From Chloroflexota bacterium (lineage in GTDB: Bacteria > Chloroflexota > Limnocylindria > Limnocylindrales > CSP1-4), in assembly GCA_016191345.1 (NCBI GenBank), contig JACPOU010000021.1, forward strand, positions 18,825-61,707: DNA of 42,883 nucleotides, given 5' to 3'. A program made the translations under genes and the position numbers. Each line of letters starts with the position of its first letter. Positions within the stretch are counted from its first letter, which is position 1. A model generated the notes under the pieces. The model was given only the letters and a program-made list of their open reading frames with translations. It was not told the DNA's origin and did not search any database. Of the stretch, positions 1 to 8,332 are shown in pieces.

Positions 1-2016
1 GACGGCCGAGGTGATGAGGTCGGAGGCGAACGTCATCCTGCCGGAGACCGCGAGGTCGACGGGGAGGTAGTAGAGGACGTTCGCGTTCCGGCGTGCGGTC
101 TGGCCCTGGATCCGGACGTCGAGGACGTCGTCACGGCCCCAGGCGAGGATCACCGGGCTGGACGCGTTGAGCGTGCCGACGTTGCCCCACATCGGGTCGT
201 AGGTCAGCTGGTTGATGACCGCCTGACGGACGCGGAGCCGGAGCCCGTCGTCGCTCAGCTGGCTCGAGTCGCCGAAGAAGACCTGGCCGAACAAACGGTC
301 GCCCAGCGGCTGGAAGAACGGGTTGCCCGACGGGCGGAGCGTCACGGTCTTCTCGGTTCCAGCGGCGATGTCGCCGACGATCGCCACCGAACCACCGAGC
401 ACGACGGCCACCTTCTCGAGGTCCCGGTCCGACTGGTTGGCGATCGAGCCGGTCAGCTGGCCGTCCACGAGGCGGAGGTCCGACCGGACGAGGGGGACGG
501 TCGTCGCCGACTCGGCCCGGATCGTCCGGAGGGAGCTGAACCCGACCGCGAGGTCACGAACCTCCGAAGGGTCGCCCTGCACGACGTCGAGGACGCCCGC
601 GTTGCCGCCGGCGAAGTCGCCGCTGATCGGGGCCGCGAGGAGAGCGCCGCCGGGGACCTGGACGCGGTAGGTGGCCCGCGATGGGGAATAGATGCCGAGA
701 TACACCTGCGCGCTGCCCTCGGTCGCCCCCGGCGCGCCGCGGACGATCGCGACCTCGTTGAGAATCAGGTCGCTGCCGCGGAGTGCCGTCCCGAAGCCGT
801 AGGCCGAGACCGCGAAGACCGCGATGAGGACCGGCATCGTGATCCAGGCGAGCTCGCGTCGGTCCAGCCGCCGGAGGATGAGGTAATTGATGGGGCCGAT
901 CAGGAGGATGTAGCCGCCCAGGAGCACCAGCAGACCGCCGATCGGCGGGAGGGCGAGGGCGGCGAGCTGGTTGACGGCGCTCACGATCTGGCTGTCATCG
1001 GCGAGGATGACGGGCCCACCGCCGGTCCGGGTCGGCAGGAAGCGCCGCCACATCGACTCGATCCCCTTCGAGTTCGCCAGCCATGCGGTGGCCGGATCGA
1101 ACCCGACGATCGTCACCGCACCACTGCCGTACTCCATCTCGGCGGCGACGACGCGGTCGCCGGACATCGCCAGGGGCCGGCCGCGGGCAAGCTCCCCGCC
1201 GAATGCCGGAATCGTCGCCGCGCCGGCCGGGATGGGTCCGATGAGGCTCGAGATGGCCTCGGGCTCGATGTCGACGGTCGCCGTGGGTCGGTAGGGGAGG
1301 AGGTCGTCCGGGAACGCCGAGAGGGTCGAGATCCCGGCCGTTCCGGCGGCGATGATGAGGCGCCCGCCCCCGGCGATCCAACCACGCAGGGCGGCCATCT
1401 GCAGGGGCGTCAGGGTGTTGCTGTCGACGTCCTGCCAGATCAGGCGGTCGAGCGTCGCCCAGCCCTCGAGCCGCTCCGGCAGGTCCCCGACACCGAGGGT
1501 GATGATCGCGGGTGGGGCGCCGTTCTGGTTCGGGTTGAGGTCCAGTTCGCCGACGATCCCCGGCGCCTTCTCGGCGAGGACGCCGGCCACGAGCTGGCCG
1601 GCCTCGTGGACGATGTACGCGACGTCGGCCGAGGCGACCGTCTGGCTGCCCGCCACGAGCTCGATCTTGACCGAGCGGCCGAACGCCGGCGGCTGCGCAT
1701 GGAGGACATAGGTCTTCCGGGAGTCGGTGGGCAGGTCCACGGCGACGGAGAAGCGGGTCCGGCCCTGCGAGCCGCCGGCGATGCGCAGCTCGCCCTGGAC
1801 GGCCGGCCCGTCGTTCGTGAACTGGACCTCGATGGCCATCCAGGAGCCGACGCGCGTGTGGCCCTGGAGCATGACCCGGGCGTCCATGCCGATCCCGTTG
1901 GCGGCGCTGACCCGCAGCGCGAGGGGACCCAGGACCAGCGTCGCGGCCGCCAGGGCGATGAGGGCGCGACGGAGCCCGGCGATCCTGGGGCCGGTCAGCG
2001 GGCGGGCGGACGGCAC
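1..2016 (-). CDS. Membrane-anchored protein with extracytoplasmic amidotransferase-like domain (3' end off window)
   Basis: An open frame of 672 codons runs from a GTG at 2016 off the left edge, so the C-terminus is missing. A GGAG lies about six bases before the GTG. Residues ~12-35 form a signal-peptide-like hydrophobic stretch. An Ig-like N-terminal region follows, then a region containing ALRGWIAGGGRLIIAAG, which resembles the Rossmann-like class I glutamine amidotransferase fold of membrane proteins near DUF4350 and related von Willebrand-type families. No catalytic Cys is evident. Two transmembrane segments follow (~350-375 and ~388-408), then a second exported beta-rich domain. The layout suggests a surface protein with two external domains around a hairpin anchor. 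Family members often sit beside MoxR ATPase/DUF58 genes, which would lie outside the window. The coding call is firm; the function is unknown. Confidence 0.8.
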   Translation of the reverse strand, partial: MPSARPLTGPRIAGLRRALIALAAATLVLGPLALRVSAANGIGMDARVMLQGHTRVGSWMAIEVQFTNDGPAVQGELRIAGGSQGRTRFSVAVDLPTDSRKTYVLHAQPPAFGRSVKIELVAGSQTVASADVAYIVHEAGQLVAGVLAEKAPGIVGELDLNPNQNGAPPAIITLGVGDLPERLEGWATLDRLIWQDVDSNTLTPLQMAALRGWIAGGGRLIIAAGTAGISTLSAFPDDLLPYRPTATVDIEPEAISSLIGPIPAGAATIPAFGGELARGRPLAMSGDRVVAAEMEYGSGAVTIVGFDPATAWLANSKGIESMWRRFLPTRTGGGPVILADDSQIVSAVNQLAALALPPIGGLLVLLGGYILLIGPINYLILRRLDRRELAWITMPVLIAVFAVSAYGFGTALRGSDLILNEVAIVRGAPGATEGSAQVYLGIYSPSRATYRVQVPGGALLAAPISGDFAGGNAGVLDVVQGDPSEVRDLAVGFSSLRTIRAESATTVPLVRSDLRLVDGQLTGSIANQSDRDLEKVAVVLGGSVAIVGDIAAGTEKTVTLRPSGNPFFQPLGDRLFGQVFFGDSSQLSDDGLRLRVRQAVINQLTYDPMWGNVGTLNASSPVILAWGRDDVLDVRIQGQTARRNANVLYYLPVDLAVSGRMTFASDLITSAV

Positions 2017-2227
2017 GACGACTCCTGCGGCGACACTGGGGCGGGTCGGAGCAACGACGTGGGGCCGGCTCGAAAAGTTGCGCGGCCCAGCGGGTCCGCT
2101 CCGTCGCCGAGCGCGACCCGGACGGCGCTATCGTACGATCCGGTTGCCACCGCCCGAGCGGGAGCTCCGGGGAGCGCCGGGCCGGCGAGCATTCCCGGTC
2201 TGAGCCTGACATTCGCCCGAGGTCCAC

Positions 2228-3544
2228 GTGCCCGTCGTTCGCCCGTTCCGCGCGCTGCGCTACTCGCCCGAGGTGATCCCCGACCTGGCCGCGGTCACGG
2301 CGCCCCCCTACGACGTCATCGACGCCGAGGAGCGGGCGCGCCTCGTCGCGCGGGATCCGCGGAACGTCGTCCGCCTGGACCTGCCGGTCGCCGAGGCCGG
2401 CGATCCCGATCCCGATGAGCGGTACCGGCGCGCCGCGCGGCTCCTCGCGGCGTGGCGCAGCGACGGCACCCTCCGGCGGGATCCCCGACCGGCCGTTTCG
2501 GTCGTCGAGGAGGCCTACCGCCTGCCCCGCCGGATGGAGGCGCACGTCCGTCGTGGCTTCTTCGCGCGGGTCCGCCTGGAGCCCGTTGGCGGCGGAATTC
2601 GCGCGCACGAGCGGACGATGTCCGGCCCCAGGGAGGATCGCTACCGGTTGCTTCGGGCCGCCGGCGTCAACACGAGCCCGGTCGTGGCGATGTACGACGA
2701 TCCGTCGGGCCGGGTCGCGGAGCTCCTGGAGGCCGTGGCCGCCGGGCCGCCGCTCCTCGAGGTCACGGACGACCAGGGCGTTCAGCGCCGCCTGTGGACC
2801 GTGCCGGCTGATGATGCATCGCCGGCCGACGAGCTGTGCGAGCTCGCGTCGCGGAGGCCCCTCACGATCGCCGACGGCCACCACCGCTACGAGACGGCCC
2901 TGCGCCACCGCGACGAGCGCCGAGTCGGGGTCGCCGATGACGCCGAGCTCGATCTCGACTTCGTGCTCATGCTCCTCTTCGAGCCCCGGGCCGGCCGCCT
3001 CGACATCCTGCCGACGCATCGGATCCTGCGAGGGCTCGGCGAACCCGGTGTGGCGACCCTGCTCGGGGGCATCTCGTCGTTCTTCGACGTCGAAGCCAGG
3101 CTGGACGGGGCGGGCCTGGAGGCCACGTTCGGGCCGGACAGCGACGCGCCCGGGGGCGAGGGCCGGTTCGGGCTCTGGACCCGCGGGGGAGGGCTCCTGC
3201 TGCGTGCCCGTCGCGACGCGCCGGCCGCGCTCCTGGCCGAGGGCGGACCCGCGCTCCGCCGCCTCGACGTCTCGCTGCTCGCAGCGGCGATCGAGGCGCT
3301 CGCGGGGATCGATGCCGCCGCCGTTGCTGCCGGCGAGCGGATCGCGTATACGAAGGATGCCCGCAGGGCGATCGAGGTCGTCCGGGCCGGCTCCGAGGGG
3401 GCGGACGCCGCGTTCCTCCTCGATCCGACGCCCGCGGCCGAGATCATGGCCGTCGCGGCCGAGGGCGACGTGATGCCCCAGAAGAGCACCTACATCTACC
3501 CGAAGGCCCTCACCGGCCTCGTCATCAATCCGCTGGAAGGCTGA
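2228..3544 (+). CDS. DUF1015 family protein (COG4198-like)
   Basis: 438 residues from GTG. The N-terminus (PFRALRYSPE, then VTAPPYDVI at about 24-32) and the central ADGHHRYETALRHR segment are hallmarks of DUF1015. The C-terminal MPQKSTYIYPK is also typical of this family. Length matches the family (about 400-450 residues). The protein is soluble, with no signal peptide or membrane segment. The biochemical role is unknown; in other genomes the gene often sits near serine-biosynthesis genes, which are not visible here. It is followed after four bases by an alpha/beta-hydrolase-fold gene, so the two are probably cotranscribed. The GTG start is chosen because the family begins a few residues before the conserved RPFRA. 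Confidence 0.9.
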   Translation: MPVVRPFRALRYSPEVIPDLAAVTAPPYDVIDAEERARLVARDPRNVVRLDLPVAEAGDPDPDERYRRAARLLAAWRSDGTLRRDPRPAVSVVEEAYRLPRRMEAHVRRGFFARVRLEPVGGGIRAHERTMSGPREDRYRLLRAAGVNTSPVVAMYDDPSGRVAELLEAVAAGPPLLEVTDDQGVQRRLWTVPADDASPADELCELASRRPLTIADGHHRYETALRHRDERRVGVADDAELDLDFVLMLLFEPRAGRLDILPTHRILRGLGEPGVATLLGGISSFFDVEARLDGAGLEATFGPDSDAPGGEGRFGLWTRGGGLLLRARRDAPAALLAEGGPALRRLDVSLLAAAIEALAGIDAAAVAAGERIAYTKDARRAIEVVRAGSEGADAAFLLDPTPAAEIMAVAAEGDVMPQKSTYIYPKALTGLVINPLEG

Positions 3545-3548
3545 GCCG

Positions 3549-4427
3549 ATGTCCGATCCGACCCCGAACGACTTCCTCGCGAGGACCCAGGCCGCCCCCG
3601 TGAACGGGCGCCCCGTCCGGAAGGACGAGTTCGAGATCGGCGATCGCGGCGTCTACGTGGAATCGTGGCTGCCCGAGCGGCGGAGCCGGCGGAAGCCGCT
3701 CCTCTTCGTCCACGGCGAGCTGGGCGGGTCGTGGGTCTTCGAGCGCTACCTGGCCTACTTCGCGAGCCGGGGCTGGGAGGGCCACGCCCTCAATCTCCGG
3801 AACCACCACTGGAGCCTGACGGCGGACCCGGCCGAGCTCTCGTTCGAGATGTTCGTGGACGACGTCGGCTCGGTGATGGACCGGCTGGGGAGCGCGGTCG
3901 TGGTCGTCGGGCACGGGCTCGGCGGGCTCCTGGCCATGAAGGCCGCCGAGCGGCATCCGCTGTCGGGGCTCGTCCTCGTCGCCTCGGAGCTGCCGGGCGA
4001 GCTCCGTCTGCCTGCCCACCAGCACGAGATCCGGGACATCCCCGAGCTGTACGGGCGGTCGATGATCGGCTGGGAGACGCTGCCCGAGCGCCTCCAGCGG
4101 GACCACCGGGACCTCTCGATCGCCGACATCCTTCGCATCCAGCACCTCATGGGCCAGAAGCCGCACGAGTCGGGTCGCGCCCGCCGGGCCATGCTCCGCG
4201 GAATCCGCGTCGACCGGCGGGTCTTCGCCGAGGTCCCCCGGCTCGTCATCGGCGCCGGGCTGGACCGCCAGGTGCCCATCGAATCCGCGGAACAGCTCGC
4301 GGAGTGGCTCGATGCGCCGTACGAGCCGTTCGCCGCCCATTCGCACTACGGTCTGGTCGTCGGCGAGCAGAGCCACCAGCAGGTCGCCGACGCGATCCGC
4401 GCCTTCCTCGAGGCCAACCGCCTGTAG
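3549..4427 (+). CDS. Alpha/beta-hydrolase-fold protein lacking the nucleophile serine
   Basis: 292 residues; ATG preceded by GGAAGG at good spacing. The oxyanion-loop motif FVHGELGG (~53-60), a strand-turn-helix elbow VVGHGLGGLLAMKAAE (~119-134), an acid near D239 (GAGLDRQVP) and histidines at 264/266 (AHSHYG) give the full alpha/beta-hydrolase plan. The nucleophile position of the elbow, normally Ser in GHSxGG, reads Gly (GHG, residue 123, codon GGG). Ester or amide hydrolysis by the usual mechanism is therefore unlikely. It may be a cofactor-independent lyase/dioxygenase-type or non-catalytic member. It lies four bases after the DUF1015 gene and probably shares its transcript. The fold is clear; the reaction is unknown. 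Confidence 0.8.
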   Translation: MSDPTPNDFLARTQAAPVNGRPVRKDEFEIGDRGVYVESWLPERRSRRKPLLFVHGELGGSWVFERYLAYFASRGWEGHALNLRNHHWSLTADPAELSFEMFVDDVGSVMDRLGSAVVVVGHGLGGLLAMKAAERHPLSGLVLVASELPGELRLPAHQHEIRDIPELYGRSMIGWETLPERLQRDHRDLSIADILRIQHLMGQKPHESGRARRAMLRGIRVDRRVFAEVPRLVIGAGLDRQVPIESAEQLAEWLDAPYEPFAAHSHYGLVVGEQSHQQVADAIRAFLEANRL

Positions 4428-4467
4428 TGGCGGAGGCCAACCGGCCGTCGCAGCGGCAGCCGGGCAT

Positions 4468-4496
4468 TTGGCACCCGGCGCCTCGGTTGGTATCAT
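4468..4496 (+). promoter_or_regulatory. Promoter of tRNA-Glu
   Basis: TTGGCA at 4468-4473 and TATCAT at 4491-4496 are separated by exactly 17 bases. This is a near-consensus housekeeping promoter 33 bases before the mature tRNA, in an otherwise GC-rich gap. Confidence 0.7.
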
Positions 4497-4528
4497 CCGC
4501 AGCCCGCGGCTCGTCCCGCGAGGCCCTC

Positions 4529-4605
4529 GCCGCATTCGTCTAGAGGCCCAGGACACCGCCCTCTCAAGGCGGAGACCACCGGTTCGAATCCGGTATGCGG
4601 TACCA
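4529..4605 (+). tRNA. tRNA-Glu (anticodon CUC)
   Basis: The cloverleaf folds by eye: acceptor GCCGCAT pairs with ATGCGGT (one G-U end pair), the anticodon stem is CCGCC/GGCGG with loop CTCTCAA giving anticodon CTC, and the T arm is ACCGG-TTCGAAT-CCGGT. Discriminator A and an encoded CCA end at 4605. The anticodon reads GAG. A strong promoter lies upstream and a 9-bp hairpin lies 14 bases downstream. The gene sits directly before a toxin-antitoxin pair. Confidence 0.95.
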
Positions 4606-4619
4606 ACTCGTTCGTATCT

Positions 4620-4653
4620 GTTCAGCCGGAATCGACACGCCACTCGGCTGAAC
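4620..4653 (+). terminator. Stem-loop downstream of tRNA-Glu
   Basis: A perfect 9-bp inverted repeat (GTTCAGCCG at 4620-4628, CGGCTGAAC at 4645-4653) has a 16-base loop and begins 14 bases after the tRNA CCA. No T-run follows, so it would be a processing or intrinsic-like terminator without a U tract. Confidence 0.5.
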
Positions 4654-4709
4654 CCCTGCCCGCCAAGTCAGCTGAGGCTCAGTCTGCTTCGCCGGAGTGC
4701 GAGTGGTCC

Positions 4710-4736
4710 ATGACAGCGTAGGCCATGTGCTACACT
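4710..4736 (+). promoter_or_regulatory. Putative promoter of the vapBC-like pair
   Basis: ATGACA (4710-4715) and TACACT (4731-4736) are separated by 15 bases. The antitoxin ATG starts 8 bases after the -10 box, so the transcript would be essentially leaderless. Spacing is shorter than optimal, so the -35 is uncertain. Confidence 0.45.
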
Positions 4737-4744
4737 GCCGATCC

Positions 4745-5023
4745 ATGGAGCGAATCGCGATCCGGGAACTCAGGAACCAGGCGAGTCAGGTGGTCCGTCG
4801 AGCACGTGCCGGTGAGCGGCTGGTCATCACCGTCGATGGTGTCCCGGCAGCCGAGATCGGGCCGGTCGGCCCCGCCGAGCGGGCAAGCAGCCTCCAGGAG
4901 CTGATCGCCACCGGCGCCGTCGCGGCCGCCCGCGTCCGGACGGCGGCACGCCCGGCGCAACCGGCACCCGCTCCCTCAGGCCGCTCGAGCCTGGACGTTC
5001 TGCGTCAGTTGCGCGAGCGCTGA
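4745..5023 (+). CDS. Type II antitoxin, Phd/YefM family
   Basis: 92 residues from the ATG at 4745. The frame is open further upstream, but the family starts at MERIAIRELRNQAS. The N-terminal ~45 residues (IAIRELRNQAS, then RLVITVDGVPAAEIGPV) match the Phd/YefM DNA-binding fold, which also autoregulates its promoter. The C-terminal half is Ala/Pro-rich with a terminal LDVLRQLRER helix that would wrap the toxin. The stop codon overlaps the toxin start by one base (TGATG), the usual coupled arrangement. Identity is firm; the DNA site was not located. Confidence 0.88.
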   Translation: MERIAIRELRNQASQVVRRARAGERLVITVDGVPAAEIGPVGPAERASSLQELIATGAVAAARVRTAARPAQPAPAPSGRSSLDVLRQLRER

Positions 5024-5424
5024 TGTTGTTCCTCGACACCTCGGCTCTGGTCAAGCGCTACGTCGAGGAAGGTGGCACGGAGCTCGTTCTCCGTCGAATG
5101 GACGAGGACGCCGACTGGGTCGTGTCGGCGCTCGCTCGAACGGAGACCGAGATCACGCTGTGCCGGCTCGGCTTCGACCCGGAAGCGACAGCGGACATGT
5201 GGCAGCGACTGCGTGAGGACTGGGAGCGGTGTCATGTGGTCCCGGTCGACCCTTCGTGCCTCGCGAGAGCCGCTGATATCGGCTGTCGGTACGAGGTTCG
5301 CACCCTCGACGCGCTGCACCTCGCGGCGGCTGACCGCCTGCCGCGGCCGCTCGTACTGCTGACCTTCGATCAGCGTCAAGCGGACGCCGCGCGCTCGATG
5401 GCCCTCGTCGTCGAGGGCGCCTGA
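5023..5424 (+). CDS. PIN-domain toxin, VapC-like ribonuclease
   Basis: 133 residues, the usual VapC length. The acidic active site of the PIN fold is present: D5 in the opening FLDTSALVKRY, a glutamate at 41-43 (RTETEIT), D96 in TLDALHLAAA and D116 in LTFDQRQ. These bind Mg2+/Mn2+ for RNA cleavage. VapC toxins cut tRNA or rRNA and are neutralised by the cognate antitoxin, here the preceding gene with a one-base overlap. All catalytic positions are intact, so the pair could be functional. Confidence 0.9.
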   Translation: MLFLDTSALVKRYVEEGGTELVLRRMDEDADWVVSALARTETEITLCRLGFDPEATADMWQRLREDWERCHVVPVDPSCLARAADIGCRYEVRTLDALHLAAADRLPRPLVLLTFDQRQADAARSMALVVEGA

Positions 5425-5711
5425 TCGAGGTGGACCTGGATCGCCGTGCCTATCATCCGTCTCGGCCGGCGCGGTAGATCGAGTAGCTCGTGACCCCGAC
5501 GGTGTCCGACGCGGCGTTCCAGGCGAGATCGGCCCGTCTATTGCTGCAACGCGGACCTGACCACTCGCCGCGAGGTCACGCTAGGTACGCCGATTCTCAC
5601 GTCTCGAAACGTATGACCTCAGGCCGCCTGGGCCAGCGGCGTCAGGGCGGTCAGGACTCGCGATCGTGTTCGTGACCAGAACCAGACCGGCCCCGTTCGC
5701 CCGACCCAACC

Positions 5712-6380
5712 ATGTTGACGCACAATCGAGCCGTGGATTTGATCGCTCCCGGCCTGTTCCGGCTTACCCGCGGCGGGTTCGCCGCGCCGCACCTGGTCAT
5801 GGCGGACGTGCCGACGCTCGTCGACGCCGGAGCGCCCGGACGTGGGCCGGCCATCGAGCGAGAGCTCGGCGCGGCTGATATCAACATCGGGCGGATCGTC
5901 CTCACCCACGGGGACCCAGATCACATCGGCGCCAGTGACTACCTGCGAGCCGTGACCGGCGCGGAGGTCTGCGCCGCGCTGGCCGAGCGCCCCCTCATCG
6001 ATCGCTCCGGCTGGCCGGCGATGCCGCTCCGGCGCCGCCTCCTGGAGCGCGCGCTCCTTCGGGAAACTGCGGTCCCGACGATCGATCGCTGGATCGATGG
6101 TCCGGCGGTCCTCGGCAGCATCGATGTCGTCCCAACGCCGGGGCACACGCCGGGCCACATCGCCCTCAACTGGAACGGCTGGATCCTGGCCGGCGACGCC
6201 TTCGTGACGGGCGAACGGTTCCGCGAGTCGCTCTGGTTCTTCACGATCGATCGCGAGACCGCGCGCCGGTCGATCGAGGCGCTGCTCGCGCTCGCGCCCC
6301 GGGGCGCGTCCAGCAGCCACGGCCGTCCCATCGACCGTGCGACCGAGCGCCTTCAGGCGCTCGTCGACACCTGGCGCTGA
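5712..6380 (+). CDS. MBL-fold metallo-hydrolase
   Basis: 222 residues. The metal-binding loop reads THGDPDHIG (H66-x-D68-x-D70-H71). This is the known variant of the THxHxDH motif in which the second His is Asp. The downstream ligands follow in VVPTPGHTPGHIAL and ILAGDAFV. These motifs place it in the glyoxalase II-like/Zn-dependent hydrolase group; the substrate is not predictable. The start ATG is the first in frame; a GTG at 5733 is an alternative. It runs convergently with the LysR gene, and the two 3' ends overlap by 28 bases, leaving no room for a terminator between them. Confidence 0.88.
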   Translation: MLTHNRAVDLIAPGLFRLTRGGFAAPHLVMADVPTLVDAGAPGRGPAIERELGAADINIGRIVLTHGDPDHIGASDYLRAVTGAEVCAALAERPLIDRSGWPAMPLRRRLLERALLRETAVPTIDRWIDGPAVLGSIDVVPTPGHTPGHIALNWNGWILAGDAFVTGERFRESLWFFTIDRETARRSIEALLALAPRGASSSHGRPIDRATERLQALVDTWR

Positions 6381-7264
6381 TCCACGAGCTCCCGGGCGAC
6401 ATCGACGAAAGCGCGGACGGCCGGAGACAGCGTGGCGTCGGCACGCCAGAGAAGACTCACCGGCGAGCCGATCGGCCGGCCATCCTCCGCGATCACCGGC
6501 CAGGGCTCGCCGGCCGGCGGCGGCATAGCGTCGTCCACGAAGATCGGCAGGCCGAGCCCCGCCGCACCGAGGGCCATCGTGCTCGTCGGGCTGGCCGAGT
6601 CGAAGGCAACGCGCGGTTCGAAGCCTGCCCGCCGGCAGGCGGCCTCGAGCACGCTCCTCGAGTACGACCCCACCTGCGACAGCACGAGCGGTCGGTCGCG
6701 GAGGTCTTCTACTTCTATCGAGGCGGCCGTTCGCAGCGGATCGTCGTCCGGCACCGGGGCGATGATCCGGACCTCGTAGATCGGAAAGCCCTCGAAGTTC
6801 GGGTCGGGGCCGGGCGGCGTGCCAGTCGCCAGGTCGACGATGCCGCCGACGAGGTCCTCGCGAATGCCCTGCCCCGGGCCGGGTCCACTGCCGTATTCGC
6901 GGATCCGGATGACAACATCGGGGTGCGCTTGCCGGAACGCGCCGATCACGGGCGCGAGGAACCGGCGAAGGTGCGGCCCGGCGCAGGCGATCGCGACGAT
7001 CCCGGCGCGGGCAGAGCGCAGGTCGGCGGCCGTTGCGTCGAGCCGGTCGATCGCGGCCAGGGTGTCCGAGGCCCGCTCGAGCACCGTCTGGCCATCGATG
7101 GTCAGGCGGACCCGACGCCCGACCTTCTCGAAAAGGGCGACACCCAACTCCTGTTCGAGGTCATGGACCTGGCGCCAGATGGCCGGCTGGGCGACCGAGA
7201 GGGACGCGGCGGCGGCCACGTAGGTCCCAAGCCGGGCGACCGCCTCGAAGTAGCGCAGCTGCAC
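6353..7264 (-). CDS. LysR-family transcriptional regulator
   Basis: 303 residues, standard LysR length. The N-terminal winged helix (residues 1-60: LRYFEAVARLGT, AAAASLSVAQPAIWRQVHDLE, LGVALFEKVGRRVRLT) is canonical. Residues ~88-295 form the effector-binding domain. The GTG at 7264 is the start, because the family begins just before the conserved LRYF. The start codon directly abuts the ATG of the divergent membrane-protein gene at 7265, so promoter and operator must lie inside the neighbouring reading frame. LysR proteins usually control the divergent neighbour. The target here would be that membrane protein, or the convergent MBL gene. Effector unknown. Confidence 0.92.
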   Translation of the reverse strand: MQLRYFEAVARLGTYVAAAASLSVAQPAIWRQVHDLEQELGVALFEKVGRRVRLTIDGQTVLERASDTLAAIDRLDATAADLRSARAGIVAIACAGPHLRRFLAPVIGAFRQAHPDVVIRIREYGSGPGPGQGIREDLVGGIVDLATGTPPGPDPNFEGFPIYEVRIIAPVPDDDPLRTAASIEVEDLRDRPLVLSQVGSYSRSVLEAACRRAGFEPRVAFDSASPTSTMALGAAGLGLPIFVDDAMPPPAGEPWPVIAEDGRPIGSPVSLLWRADATLSPAVRAFVDVARELVDQRQVSTSA

Positions 7265-7947
7265 ATGCCAGGAACACGTCTGCTCGGGACGGCCTTCGCC
7301 GTTGTCGGGCTCGGGATCGGCGCGCTCGTCCCGATCTTTCTCATCGCGTATCCCGCGGCCGGCTTGGGCCAGGCGGTGGCGGAAACCCGGCGGCCATCCT
7401 GCCGGTCGTCGCTGCCAATCCCGCCCATTTTGCCGGGCCCGGGATCCTCCAGATCGCGGCCCATGCCATCGGCGCGATCGCCGTGTTCGGGCTGTGGGCC
7501 CGCTTCGGAGCCACGTCGTTCCTGCTGGCCGTCGCGACCATCGGCGGTCTGGCCTGGATGATCCTCGACGTCGCTGACAACGCGATCGCCTTCCATGTCG
7601 TGCCAGGGCTCGCTGCGAGCCACGCCGCGGGCGACGCGACCGCCGCGGCCGCCTTCACCCAGCTCCAGTCGGTTGTCGATGCCGTCCGGCTCGCCGGCCA
7701 TTTCCTCGGCGGGCTGTGGATGGTTGGGGTATCCATGTTCTTCGTCCAGACGGCGCGCCTGCCCCGGATCATCGGCTGGCTCGGGATCGTGGTGGGCCTC
7801 GTATTCGCCGGGAACCTGTTCGTGCCCGGTCTCCTGAATGTCAGCTTCATGACCGTACCGGCCTGGCTGGTCATCCTCGGGATCGGGGTCGCGCGCAGCG
7901 AGGGGACGACCGACGCGGAGTCCCTGCCCCAGATGGGCCAGGCCTGA
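7265..7947 (+). pseudogene. DUF4386-like integral membrane protein, split by a frameshift
   Basis: Reading from ATG 7265 gives a hydrophobic start (MPGTRLLGTAFAVVGLG, then LVPIFLIAYPAAGLGQAV). That frame runs into Arg-rich noise after GCG GAA at ~7384, while the neighbouring frame continues with a coherent multi-helix membrane protein to the stop at 7947. Adding one A to the GGAAACCC run at ~7381-7388 restores a single frame (QAVAE-NPAAILPVV). The joined protein would be ~227 residues with about six transmembrane helices. It may be a genuine pseudogene or a homopolymer sequencing error. The resemblance to DUF4386-type proteins is tentative. It is divergent from the adjoining LysR gene, which may regulate it. 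Confidence 0.65.
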
Positions 7948-8332
7948 GCACCGCAACACCGGCGACCTCGACCGCGGAGCGCGTCGCCCCGGTCCGAACT
8001 GCGCGTCCTCGGCGGCGTCGACCGCGGCCGCCTCGGCGCCATCCGGTCCATCTGGGCGTCGGGCGCGGTGGCCGTCCGGTTCGCGGCGAGCGCGGCCTGG
8101 CTGCGCCGAGGGGATCGAGCTGCTCGAGGCCTGGGTGGCCTGGGCGCTCGGGTGCGGCCTCCCGGGCTTTGTCGAGGTCGGCCGCAAGATCCGGGCAATG
8201 GGAGGGCATCACCGCGACAGAAGGGTCACGAGATCCTCTTCTGTGGCGATAAGTTCTCAACTGTCGCGCTTTTGTCATGTTACCATCCGCCGACCACTTA
8301 CGTCGGAAAGCTCCCCAGGCCGGAGGTGTCTC
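7948..8332. other. Gene-free stretch before the liv operon, with a transposase relic and likely promoter zone
   Basis: 385 bases separate the frameshifted membrane protein from the liv operon. 7948-8100 shows nothing recognisable. 8105-8205 carries a short transposase-like relic (listed separately). 8230-8300 is the most AT-rich part of the gap, containing GATAAGTTCTCAACTG and TTTTGTCATGTTACCAT, and is the likely liv promoter region. Weak candidates are TTCTCA followed 18 bases later by TGTTAC. A purine-rich GGAGGTG precedes the operon's first ATG. Confidence 0.4.
8105..8205 (+). mobile_element. Relic of an ISL3-type transposase C-terminal region
   Basis: The frame starting at 8105 encodes EGIELLEAWVAWALGCGL followed by PGFVEVGRKIRA. 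This resembles the helical segment of ISL3-family transposases (pattern LLDxWLxWAxRSxLPxFVxLAxxIR) just before their C-terminal catalytic part. Only about 33 residues survive, and the match degenerates after IRA. There is no start codon and no inverted repeat that I can see. The match is from memory of the family. Confidence 0.4.

Noticed and set aside
995..3019. 674-codon minus-strand open frame across the first gene and DUF1015
   Set aside because: Arg/Gly/Pro-rich shadow of two well-supported genes in high-GC DNA.
5425..5711. Possible gene remnant between the VapC-like toxin and the MBL hydrolase (minus-strand VLTALTPLAQAA ending)
   Set aside because: Too short and without a supporting upstream region; nothing recognisable on either strand.
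4606..5711. Integrative element with an att site at tRNA-Glu
   Set aside because: No integrase and no second copy of the tRNA 3' end found by eye in the window.
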